A stretch of 30,289 bases of DNA from Trachelipus rathkii (lineage: Eukaryota; Arthropoda; Malacostraca; Isopoda; Trachelipodidae): positions 1 through 30,289 of the forward strand of contig JABUQX010088601.1 of NCBI GenBank assembly GCA_015478945.1. The letters run 5' to 3'. The notes beneath the pieces are model-generated. The model ran no database searches, was not told the DNA's origin, and saw only the letters and a program-made list of their open reading frames with translations. Made by a program: the position numbers and the translations under genes. Positions 21,217 through 30,289 of the stretch are shown here, piece by piece (the stretch's first letter is position 1; each line of letters begins with the position of its first letter).

Positions 21217-21332
21217 ATATAATATATATATATATATAATAATATATATATATATAATTATATATATATATATATATAATATTATATATATATAATATAT
21301 ATATATATATATTATATATATATATATATATT
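21217..21332. repeat. (AT)n microsatellite
   Basis: Interrupted TA array; its right edge coincides with the 3' end of the minus-strand LINE. Confidence 0.95.
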
Positions 21333-22953
21333 ACAAGTTTGTCACCACCACTCACGGGCAGAGCCTTTCAAGAGGGGGTTTGGTTGTACGCCTCAGAAGA
21401 AGTTTCACGACAACTAAGGTAAATCGCAGATGAAGCAGAAACGCAAGCGTTAAGTGGGAGGGAGATTAATTTCAACATGATAACGACAGATGGCCGAGAA
21501 TTCCACCAGAACAGAGGTGGCAGGAGAGAAGGAAGCACCGCAGCGAAACTAGCTGGAATTACCGCAATATCAACACAAAATCATGCGCAGATACAGCAGC
21601 GATTTGGTTACGAGGGCGTCGTAAAGGTTTTGGTACGCGAGTGATAAGTTCCCCTCGAGCACCTGCCACTGCGGTACCTATAGAAAAGAAATAAAGCACC
21701 AACATCGCGCCGCAAAAGATAGAGGGTCTAAGTGAAGTGGAAAGTCCAGAACTAGCTTTATACGCCTTTTGCCTTGACTCGAGGTAGGAAAAGTTAGAAG
21801 GTTGCCTTAGCAGAGGGAGATTTGTGAAGTTGAGTTTTTAAAGAACTGAATTTCACAAAGTTGAGACGGACCCCACCCGGAATTCCTATCCAGATCAGCG
21901 AGATAGAATCGAAAGATTAGACCGAGAGGCATTCCAGAAAGTTAAAAAGGGGGAGTAGAATTGAAATGAGTTGAAAAAAATGAAGGTCGAGTCATCGCAT
22001 ATGAGTGGATAGAGTTAGATGTGTAGGTGAGAAGAATCATTTAATGAAAATAGGAATAAAGTAGAAGATAAGACAGAACCCTAAGGACACCACTTTGACA
22101 GAAAAAGAGAAGTCGCCCCATCAACAACGAGCCGATATTGAGTGATTTGGAAGAAAATCTAGACCATAAGTAAGCAAAGAGGAGGAGGAAAAACCCAAAG
22201 GAGGGGAGCTTGGAAGAGCAGAGACGCGTGCCATACCCGGTCAATGCTTTGGATATGTCAAGAGCGCCACCACGCAAGTTCCCCGTAGTTCCTAAGGGCG
22301 AAAAACAAAATCAGCTAAATAGGAAAGTATATATATCAGCCTAGTAGAACTGGAGCGCCGAAAGCCCGTACTGGCGAATGCGGATATGAAGTGAATGAGA
22401 ATTCGCAGATGATCTAAGAAATGAGAGTTGAGAGGGTTTCCAAAGATCTTAGATTAGAATACAAGTGGAGAGCTTATACGGGCGATAGTTAGAAGATTAA
22501 AAAGAGCGGCTTTCTTTTTCCGGAATAGGTTGGACATGTGGCGTGCTTCCAACTGAGGGAAAAGTGTTAGTAATTGAGACATAGAGATATAGGGGCGGGG
22601 TCAAGCACGGAAAGCACAAGCTCTCTCAAACTCAGGGAGGGAACTCCATCCCGGGCCACCCCGCCTTCCTAAACGTTCATCAGAATTTCAGGAGCCCATG
22701 CACCTGATCAAATGTAATCACAGGCAAGACATAGGACACCTAAGAGGAGGAGGAGGAAGAGGAGGAATGCCAGAATCGTCCAGGGTTGCGTTAGAGGAAA
22801 ATAGGAGGCCCGAAGAGATTGGCCTTTTCAATGTGGCGAATTGCGCACAGAACATCGGCACCAGCGAGGGAGCACGTGCGATGTCCAACACGTATGCCGC
22901 CAGACGCTGCTTGGGCAAGAAGGCCAAGAACATTTGAAGGTCGGAGAACCCCC
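21333..22953 (-). pseudogene. Jockey-type LINE reverse-transcriptase fragment
   Basis: Minus strand. Around 22670-22620 a remnant of the RT finger region reads FRKAGWPGMEFP (compare the family's KAAGPDGIP). Around 22560-22480 are TFPSVGSTPHVQPIPEKESR and NYRP. An open frame from ATG 22277 to 22041 reads ALDISKALTGYGTRL (motif A, with the Asp near 22258), KLPSFGF, and a diverged motif B. Motif C follows at about 22000 as HSYA and then, after a one-base shift, the DDST part. The remaining 600 bases are frame-broken C-terminal sequence. Both ends abut AT arrays. GC content is markedly higher than the surroundings, as expected for a transposon insertion. Confidence 0.8.
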
Positions 22954-23065
22954 TATATATATAATATATATATATAAGTATATATATAAATATCTATATA
23001 TATATCTATATATATATATATATGATATATATATATATTATATATATATATATAATATATATATC

Positions 23066-23130
<65 letters not shown>

Positions 23131-23197
23131 TATATATATATATATTATATTATATATATATATATATATTATATATCATATATTATATATATATTAT

Positions 23198-23228
<31 letters not shown>

Positions 23229-23279
23229 AATAATATATATTATATATATTATATATATAGTATATTATATATATTATAT
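22954..23279. repeat. (AT)n microsatellite
   Basis: About 325 bases of TA with phase breaks, separating two minus-strand retrotransposons. Long tyrosine/isoleucine open frames across it are artefacts. Confidence 0.96.
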
Positions 23280-23280
23280 T

Positions 23281-26140
23281 CTTTCCTTTTTTCTTCACCT
23301 TCCTCTTTGCCCCAGATTGGGGGTAAGGGGGCTGTACAAGCATCGGAAAAGAAAAAAGCAGTAGGAGAACATACAAACGTCGAAAGAAAGCAGCCTTACC
23401 GCCCCCTCTGTAACATTAATTAGTGAGAGCTCGTCAGCAGACAGCAAATCCACCCTAGAGCATTCATAGGACTCGCGACGGACGCCTGCACTCATGGTAA
23501 ATCGTCATGTACAGGGGTTCATCCCCTGGCCCCAGGTGGGCCACAACCATGCCCATATACAAAACCCCGCCATTCTCCTATCATGCAGCTTAATCTCGCC
23601 TCTGTCAACTCACATTTCTCCTCCTTCAGACATTCGTTCACCGACTCATCCACTTTCTCTTCGCTCTCCCAGCCGGGTCGGTTGCCAACACACTCTCCAC
23701 TATACCTCCGCTTAACCAACCGCTTTCATTCTCCTTTCCACATGACCAAACATCCTCACATACTTTCATTTATTCTCTCATTTAACCCTTTCTTCACACT
23801 CACAACACTCTCTAATACGTTCATTCTCATTTTATAATTTCTTTTCACACCTAGCATACTCCTAAGATTGTCCATCTTGACATCTTGAACTTTAGATCTA
23901 TACTTCTTCTTATTCCAGACAAGTCCCACTACCATATCAATAAACACAGGTACACATCCCTCAAATGTAAGACTCTAGCGCACTCAGGACTTAGTCCCAT
24001 TTATCATTCACCAACGATTTAAATTGCACCAGCCACCTTCCTGCCATTCACAACTTTTCCTACTACACTCTGCATCATCCGTTCCCTTCTCATCGCAACA
24101 CATACCCTAAATATTTAAACTCAGACCTTGTTCCAGCTGCTCATCCATCTAACCATAACTTCACACTGAGGATGGTCTGCTTCAACTCACAACCATAACT
24201 TACTCTTATCTACGTTTTACTTTAAACCCCTCCTTTTACACATACCCTGCCAAATCTCTCCACCAATCCACTCAAAACTCTCTTCAGACTCGCCACACAG
24301 AACCAAATCATCCGCATACAATAGGGTAGGGCACCCTCCACTCCTCTCCATTCTCCATCCTTCTAACCAATTTCCTGCCATCCCCGCCTCGAATTCTTTC
24401 ATAACCCATCCATATACACATTGAATAACCAAGGAGACTAAACACAACCCTGGTCTTACTCCGCTCTTAATCTAACCAATCACCATTGGACACATTTATT
24501 CTTACACACGCTTCAATCGTACATACCATACTTTTGATTCCATCAGAAGCCTACATCCAACACCATACAGTATATCACTAATACCTGGCCCATAAAGCTT
24601 CCCCTATTAACTCTATCATACGCCCGTTGTAAATCCATAAAACTAAATATAATTTTATTCTTTCTTCTCCCTCATTTTCCAATCATTTTGTTTCAATGTA
24701 AAGATTTGATCCACACATCCTCTACCACTCCTAAAACGCACCTTGTTCTTCACCAATCAGTCCCTCAGTCACTCGACGCACTCTTTTGACCAAAATACCA
24801 GCATATACCTTCCCTACAACACTCAATAAACTTATTCCCCTATACTTTCTACAGTTCCCCTTTTCTCCCTTACCCTTATACCAGGGTACTATTACCGCTC
24901 TCTCCTCCAATCCTTGGTAACTATACCCTCCATAAAAGCTTTTTTACAACTTCCATATCCAATCAATCATCATCTCACCTCCGTTCTTGATCATTTTCAC
25001 CAGTAATTTCATCTATCCTGCAGATTTACCATTCTTCAACTTTCTCACCCTACCCATTACCTTCCTCTTACTAATAACCTCATCCAAATAACCTATTCCT
25101 TCTTGCACCTCAAACACACACATTCACTAACACCTCAACATTACTGTTTAATATTGTGAAGATTTTCGAAGTGTTCTTTCCACACTCCGCTCACATCCAT
25201 TTCCATCAGTTACAAAACACCATCCTATTCATTATTCTAAGCAGATTCCCCTTATTCTCATTCTTAACCTTTCGCGCTTCCTTCCAGAAGAGGCTCCTAT
25301 TTCCTGATGCTCATTCATCTCCTTCAACTGTTTCATTTTACCTCTGTTTTCTCCTACGTATACACTTTTAGTATTTCTTTTTTCCTCCTTATATAATCAA
25401 AGTATCTTTCTTTTGAAACTTCATCATTTGCTTTAGTACATTCAACCACGCTTCTTTTTTTTACCTTTAACCGCTTTCCTCACCCACCTCTTCATTCACC
25501 ATTCGCTGTTAACATTCTTACTTTCCTACTTTAGCGCATCCACACACTTCCTTTGCACTATTTAACAATTGCTTCCTTCGATTTTGCCCCCACGATTTGT
25601 TCAGCTATCAACTTGTTACATTCACCGATTTACTCGCGAGCGGCTCTTACATACTTATCCTTATTCTCTTGCTCACTCATTCTCACTCTTAATTTACCTA
25701 CTTCCTTTCGTATCACCTTCCTCTCCATCAAGCCCCCACTAACTTAATTTTACATAGAACAACATAATGATCCGATATCCCCATCCCAAACACCCTCACT
25801 GATTTAACATCCAACACATACTACATCTCCTTCTTCACCAACACCAAATCATCATACTTTTTCATCTTCGATACATTCTACCTACACAACTCTAAGTATA
25901 CTTTATGGATACTCTTGTGTTTTAAAGAAAGTATTACTTACACACTACCTCTCTCTTCACAGAAAACAATCACCTTCTCACCATTCTCATTTTCTCCCCC
26001 CCCCCAAAAACCACCTGTTTATACCATCCCTTTTTTGATCACCTATTCAACCATTTAGGTTCCCCCCAACACTATAAATCTGAAACTCCTACTCACCCCA
26101 TCCAGAAAATCATTTCAGATTATCCAAAAAAATCGTGCTC
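23281..26140 (-). pseudogene. Non-LTR retrotransposon copy B: endonuclease + reverse transcriptase ORF, broken
   Basis: Best-preserved copy of this family, read from 26140 down to 23281. In order: a GDFN-like endonuclease remnant (about 26075); SNTFF and YTRVV-type remnants (about 25930-25870); DLVLVKKEM (about 25860); VRVFGMGISDHYVVLCKIKL (about 25795-25735), the SDH end of an APE-type endonuclease; a WKEHF-like segment (about 25180); LKNGKSAG (about 25040), RT fingers; FSFMDLQRAYDRVNR (about 24650-24605), RT motif A; CLVSLV..VYGWVMKEFEAG and CPTLLYADDLVLCGESEE (24447-24217), motif B region and YADD catalytic motif C; MDNLRSMLGVKR (about 23875); and an open C-terminal frame 23719-23519 with SVNECLKEEKCELTEAR, WRGFV and a stop. 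Several frameshifts separate these. The clade is not resolved by eye. Both edges touch AT arrays or short flanks. Confidence 0.85.
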
Positions 26141-26142
26141 TC

Positions 26143-26154
26143 TTATATATATAC

Positions 26155-26186
<32 letters not shown>

Positions 26187-26398
26187 ATATTTATATATAT
26201 ATATATATATATATTTATAATATATAATATATATATATATCTTATATATATCATAATATATGATATATATATTATTATAAATATATATATATATATTATA
26301 TAATTATATATATATAATATATATATATATATAATATATATATATAGTATAGTATATATTATTTATATATAATAATATATTATATATGAATATATTAT
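26143..26398. repeat. (AT)n microsatellite
   Basis: Interrupted TA array immediately upstream of the truncated endonuclease end of copy B. Confidence 0.95.
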
Positions 26399-26423
26399 TA
26401 TTCACAATGTAAATATATTAAAT

Positions 26424-27293
26424 AAAACCGTTTTCGTTTTTCGTCATTTTGTTGCCAAAAACGAACCGCGATTTCTTACGAATTTTACTTTTGTTTACAA
26501 ACAATTGGAATCAGTTGTTGTGATGGAGGCTTAATGGGTCCTAAACCGAATTCAAACATAACAAATCGTTTATATTACAAATACTTGATCAACTATTGTG
26601 ATGAGTTTATCCATTTTGGAAGAAATTAATATTTAAAGTTTATTTTATTGAATGAAACATTCATCAATTAAACGGGCCTACCACGTCGCCATATTGTTTG
26701 TTACATTTTTTGCGTAAGCACGTTCTAAATTCGACATTTTTTACGATCATGCGCATAGTTTTTGACAAAAATGAATGCAAGCTTAAGTATTTCCCTTAGC
26801 TTCGTAGCAATAAATTGCGAAGAACGAAAACGACTTTATCAATACAGCAGTTTTCGTTTTTGCATTTGTGCATTCCGAAACGTATTCGGTTTTTTGCGTT
26901 CGTTTTAGTCGAACTTAGGGACAAATCGGTAAGAAAATGTAGAATTTAGGAGTGCTTACGCAAAAATATAAACCAACATGGCGGTGTGGTAAGGCCGTTT
27001 GAATAATGACATGCTTCTTCAATAAAATCAGTTTATATATAGTGTTCTTCGAATAGATTACTCCATGCACAATTGTAGACGCATTATTTTAATTAAACCA
27101 TTTGTTACTTTTTTTATTTCTGCTATCCCAATCGATGGGCTTCCATCACAACAGCTGATTCCAATTGATTGTAAACAAAAGTAATCTCGTAAAATATCGG
27201 TGGTGAATTTTGCGCGAAATTCGTGGCTAAAAACTGTGTAACGGCAATATCTTGCCGAGCGGCGTAAGCGCAAATGACAAAAGCGAAACGGTC
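26424..27293. mobile_element. Large nested foldback (inverted-repeat) element
   Basis: The outer arms pair: CCGTTTTCGTTTTTCGTCAT at about 26429 against the complement of ATGACAAAAGCGAAACGG at 27275-27292. TTTACTTTTGTTTACAAACA..GGAATCAG.TGTTGTGATGGA at 26484-26526 pairs with TCCATCACAACAGCTGATTCC..TTGTAAACAAAAGTAA at 27142-27183. An inner pair AAACGGGCCTACCACGTCGC at 26672 matches the complement of GGCGGTGTGGTAAGGCCGTTT ending 27000, with GCGTAAGCAC on both sides. The centre is near 26840. It encodes no convincing transposase; the minus-strand frame at 27058-27273 lies in one arm and has no recognised domain. This fits a foldback or MITE, possibly with a second MITE nested in it. Confidence 0.75.
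26672..27000. repeat. Inner inverted repeat of the foldback, arms about 75 bp
   Basis: Arms at 26672-26750 and 26930-27000 share AAACGG.CCTACCAC..CGCCAT.TTG and TTTTTGCGTAAGCAC. The loop region carries TTGACAAAAATGAATGCAAG, similar to sequence at about 6456 in the motif-bounded element. Confidence 0.75.
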
Positions 27294-27749
27294 TAGGTCA
27301 GATAGATCTTGGAACTTATCGACAAATTGCGGATATGCTCTTCAAATTTTCAAACGGCTGTTTCTCGAAAGAAGCCACTCTACATTTCCTAAGTTTGAAA
27401 CCGTAAGAAACGCTGCTATTGGTTCATAAAGCAAAATTTATTTTTTTTTTTTTTTTTTTTTAATTTTTCATTGTACTCTATGGCATTTTTGAAAATAACG
27501 TAATTAATAATTTTTATAAAAATATTAGGCGTTTCCCTTCAAATTTTTTTTTACCACGAAAATACTAAAAATATTGTTGGATAACAAATTAAACCTATTT
27601 GTTACCTAGCAAGGAAATTAAAATTTTTGGTTTACGTTTTGGCGGCGTAAACATTTTGCCGCGAAAAGTCGGATGTACACATTACACAAGAATGGGTCCG
27701 AAAATTATTAAACATTAAGAATTGAAGTACTATAATTTTTATTATTATT
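27294..27749. other. AT-rich spacer with poly-T, no gene
   Basis: This stretch contains a T run of about 22 at 27441-27462 and no open frame or repeat unit of note. GGCGGCGTAAACATTTTGCCGC at about 27641-27662 is a small imperfect palindrome. Confidence 0.45.
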
Positions 27750-27856
27750 TTATATACTATATATAATATATATATATATATATTATAATATATATATATT
27801 AGTTATATATACTATATATATATATACTATATATATATATATAATTATATATATAT

Positions 27857-27902
<46 letters not shown>

Positions 27903-27913
27903 TAATATATATA
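27750..27913. repeat. (AT)n microsatellite
   Basis: Interrupted TA array into which, or beside which, the mariner left end is placed. Confidence 0.95.
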
Positions 27914-29320
27914 TGTCCCAAAAAGTAAGTTTACTGATATCCCATGAACGACTGAGTAAATGTAGATCCTCTCCGTGACGTATGCGAGTGGATAGCTAGT
28001 TACCCTTGGCTACATATCCATACCAGTTTTAAGCAGATTTATTAAAGTCAGTCTTGCACTACATCTGTTTATGTATGGGGGTGTGTTCTAACCCCTCGTT
28101 ACGTTTTTGCACTACATATTTTTGTGTATGTTACCTGTTTTCTGTCCTCTTTACATTTTTTTGCGAATGCAGGTAAATATTGAACAGCGGTACGCTATCA
28201 AATTCTGTTTGAAACGTAACAAGTCTGCCCTGAGACCATTTGCTTCTTTTAAATGAAGCCTTATGGAGATGCTCTCTATCCGAGGAACTTTACTGGTTTT
28301 TAAGTGGCACATAAGCTTTCCAAAGAGGGGCAGAGAAAATGTTGAAGACAGACGACCTCGTTGTGGAAGACCAATCTCGTCAACAAACGGATGAAAATGT
28401 GGAAGTTGTTAGAGCTGTGAATGGAGAGAGACCGCCGGTTCAGTGTCCGAGAGAGTGATTGCAGAAGAATCTGGTTTTGGATAAAAATAGAGTTCATAGA
28501 ATTTTTTAAACGAACATTTGCAAAATGCAACAAAAATTTGTGCAAAACTAGTGAAGAAAGAGCTTGTCTGTGGAGCAGAAAGCGAACCGGGTCCAAAATT
28601 TGGTCAAGAATTTAACTTGAAAAGACTCGATAATGGAGCTACAATTTTTTGGATAAGTCTATATTCAGGCAATGAATCAATCGGGTTTTTGGTAGCGATT
28701 CTGAACCAAACGGGGCAAAGTGCGGATGGCATGGCAAAAATTCTCCTCGTTCCGAAGAAAGCCAGTATGGAGCAAGTCCCAGATGAAAACATGATTATTG
28801 TTTTTACCGACAAGCGGGTAGTAATTGTGCACAAGGAATTTGTACCTTCAGGACAGACCGTTTTAATTACGTCTTTTACAAAGATGTCTTGCAACGACTT
28901 CTAGAAAACGAGTTCAGCGAATCATAACAGACATTTTGCAGACGATTGGGTTCTGCACCACATAACGCCCATCTCCACACTGCCGCTATCAATTAAATTA
29001 TAGAATTTCTGGGCACAAAGAAAAACATTCACAGTAATTTCCAACATCCTCCCCATACAGCCCAGATCTTAGCTCGGTGAAGATTCTACCGTCTTCCCTA
29101 AGTTGAAAATGAAATTGAAGGGTCATCATTTTGGGACTGTAACACATGAACTAACACACTTCAGGAAAATAACTTCCGGTACTGCTATGAGCAGTGAAGA
29201 AACGTTGGAACCGCTGTATAACCTCCCAAGGGTCATACTTCGAAAGAAGATAACTTGTAATTTCAAGTAAGTCCAATACATAATTACAATAGGGAATCAT
29301 ACTTTCTTACTTTTGGTAAC

Positions 29321-29322
<2 letters not shown>
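27914..29322 (+). mobile_element. Tc1/mariner element, mariner type, about 1.4 kb
   Basis: The left terminus TGTCCCAAAAAGTAAG at 27914 matches the complement of the right terminus CTTACTTTTGGTAACA at 29306-29321 in about 13 of 16 positions. TA dinucleotides flank both ends, as expected for TA target duplication, although AT arrays on both sides make the exact duplication unprovable. The length is close to the usual 1.3 kb for mariner. It contains one broken transposase gene. Confidence 0.85.
28167..29270 (+). pseudogene. Mariner transposase pseudogene
   Basis: ATG at 28167 opens MQVNIEQRYAIKFCLKRNKS, the usual mariner N-terminus (helix-turn-helix DNA-binding domain). Frame changes follow. 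Recognisable pieces are ENVEDRRPRCGRPIS (about 28338), DENVEVVRAV (about 28390), KICAKLVKKEL (about 28531), IIVFTDKRVVIVHKEFVPSG (about 28794) carrying the second catalytic Asp region, KDVLQRLLE (about 28880), LHH.NAHLHTA (about 28953) and HFGTVTHEL (about 29130). The total span of about 368 codons fits mariner transposases (about 345). The first catalytic motif (GDET) is degraded near 28630, and the Asp codon of the LHHDNA motif has lost a base. The enzyme would excise and integrate the element at TA; this copy cannot. Confidence 0.85.
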
Positions 29323-29323
<1 letters not shown>

Positions 29324-29356
<33 letters not shown>

Positions 29357-29412
29357 ATATATATATATAAATATATATCTTATATTATATATATATATAT
29401 ATATATATATTA

Positions 29413-29445
<33 letters not shown>

Positions 29446-29506
29446 ATATATATATAGATAATATTATATAATATACTATATATTATATATTATATACTAA
29501 TATATC
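29324..29506. repeat. (AT)n microsatellite
   Basis: TA array directly right of the mariner terminus. Confidence 0.95.
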
Positions 29507-29663
29507 AATTTAAGACGCAAACGTTGGGTATCGGTTCAATCAGGTAATCGGCAAAATTTCCCGATTTGCCCGATAACCGCTACTATTACTCACAAAATTG
29601 CTGATACCGATACTTCAAAAATCAACCGATCCACCGATACTGAATCATAATCGTCCAATCACT
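29507..29663. mobile_element. CGATACC-rich hAT-like MITE
   Basis: It is bounded by GTTGGGTATCGGTT at 29524 and AACCGATCC..CCAATCACTAA ending 29663, whose complement is TTAGTGATTGG. The interior carries GATACCGATAC and CCGATACTGA. The end sequence and interior match 21086-21216. About 150 bp, no coding capacity, flanked on both sides by AT arrays. Confidence 0.55.
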
Positions 29664-29664
29664 A

Positions 29665-29698
<34 letters not shown>

Positions 29699-29792
29699 AT
29701 ATACTATATTAAAATATTAATATATATATATATTATACTATATATATAAGTATATATAATATATTATATATATATATTATGATAAGTATATA
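29664..29792. repeat. (AT)n microsatellite
   Basis: Interrupted TA array between two small inverted-repeat elements. Confidence 0.95.
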
Positions 29793-30017
29793 TATAGTGG
29801 ACCATTTTATAAGTGGTTGACTCCGTTAAAATTAGGGTAGGTTAATTTTAGGTTAAGTTTTGGGTTAGGGTTAGGTTAAGTTAGGTTAGGTTAGGTTAGG
29901 ATTAGTTAGGTTAGGTTTAGGTTACCCAAAAAATTTAATGTATTTGCCCTAAAATTATTAAATAATGATACATAAATTATTGGATTTTTGGCTCCTGGAG
30001 TCAACTCCACTATAAAT
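29793..30017. mobile_element. Small inverted-repeat element carrying TTAGG repeats
   Basis: TATAAGTGGTTGACTCC at 29808-29824 pairs with GGAGTCAACTCCACTATA at 29997-30014; a further TATAGTGG at 29793 suggests a short duplication at the left end. The interior starts with the TTAGG-type tract (29834-29925) and then AT-rich sequence. There is no coding capacity. It may be a MITE that carried or acquired telomere-like repeats. Confidence 0.55.
29834..29925 (+). repeat. Interstitial telomere-like TTAGG tract
   Basis: About ten TTAGG or near units (GGTTAGGTTAGGTTAGG at its core), with variants TTAGGG, TTAAG and TTTAGG. TTAGG is the ancestral arthropod telomere repeat. The tract is short and degenerate and lies inside an inverted-repeat element, so it is not a chromosome end. 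Confidence 0.85.
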
Positions 30018-30020
30018 AGC

Positions 30021-30061
<41 letters not shown>

Positions 30062-30092
30062 ATATATATATATATATATTATATATATATAA

Positions 30093-30129
<37 letters not shown>

Positions 30130-30167
30130 TATATATATATATAGTATATGATATATATATATATAAT
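30018..30167. repeat. (AT)n microsatellite
   Basis: TA array directly preceding retrotransposon copy C. Confidence 0.95.
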
Positions 30168-30289
30168 AATGGGATCGGTGCTTTTGTACTGATGAAATGG
30201 ATTGTTGAGGGGAGTGGAAAGAACACTTCGGAAATCTGCATAATATTGGCAGTAATGAATAGTCTAATAGTTATGGTGTGTCGGGTTGA
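30168..30289 (+). mobile_element. Non-LTR retrotransposon copy C, truncated by window end
   Basis: GTGGAAAGAACACTTCG at 30217-30233 and the flanking GGATCGGTGCTTTTG..ACTGATG and ATCTGCATAATATT match the complement of 25141-25225 in copy B. In translation it gives a WKEHF-like segment, the linker between endonuclease and RT. Copy C is in the opposite orientation to copies A and B and begins at an AT array; the rest lies beyond the window. Confidence 0.8.

Noticed and set aside
27058..27273. Minus-strand open frame of 71 codons
   Set aside because: It lies in one arm of the foldback element, matches no domain I recognise, and is of a length expected by chance.
28300..28894. Minus-strand open frames opposite the mariner
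   Set aside because: They are antisense shadows of the mariner transposase.
29834..29925. True telomere
   Set aside because: The tract is under 100 bases, degenerate, internal, and followed by other repeats and a retrotransposon.

Overview
The window looks like repeat-dense nuclear DNA from an arthropod, most likely a crustacean. This is an inference. It rests on AT richness, long (AT)n arrays, arthropod-style TTAGG repeats, and mariner, hAT and several non-LTR retrotransposon remnants of kinds common in decapod genomes. No complete host gene is visible. The only host-gene candidate is a minus-strand array of about 16-17 C2H2 zinc fingers (19053-20573), and it is broken by many single-base frame changes.

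Layout. 1-1540 is T/G-rich low-complexity DNA. 1541-4960 is a decayed minus-strand endonuclease/reverse-transcriptase retrotransposon (copy A). 4961-5875 is AT arrays and spacers. 6065-7584 holds an element defined by repeated inverted and direct copies of a GTGGACCGAATTGCCCC motif. 7994-9945 holds three foldback or hairpin elements. 9095-10700 holds a retroelement-tail-like sequence and a mirror-image tandem array built from part of it. 10740-14490 is a degenerate satellite-like region. 14510-15360 has short palindromes and an AAT array. 15831-16790 is a minus-strand hAT transposase fossil, and 16800-18375 is a plus-strand jockey/CR1-like LINE fossil.

The right half continues with the zinc-finger array, AT arrays, a second LINE (21335-22950, minus), copy B of the 1541-4960 family (23281-26140, minus), a large nested foldback element (26424-27293), a mariner with terminal inverted repeats (27914-29322), a small hAT-like CGATACC element (29507-29663), a short inverted-repeat element carrying TTAGG repeats (29793-30017), and the start of copy C of the retrotransposon (30168-30289, plus). 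From 20640 onward almost every element boundary coincides with an (AT)n array.

All mobile-element ORFs are broken, so the genes do not form a working system. Single-base indels are so frequent, even between close repeats, that some may be assembly errors rather than biological decay. The most interesting material is structural: the motif-bounded element at 6065-7584 and its shared interior with the foldback at 26424-27293, the mirrored tandem array at 10099-10700, and the near-perfect hairpin at 9687-9935.
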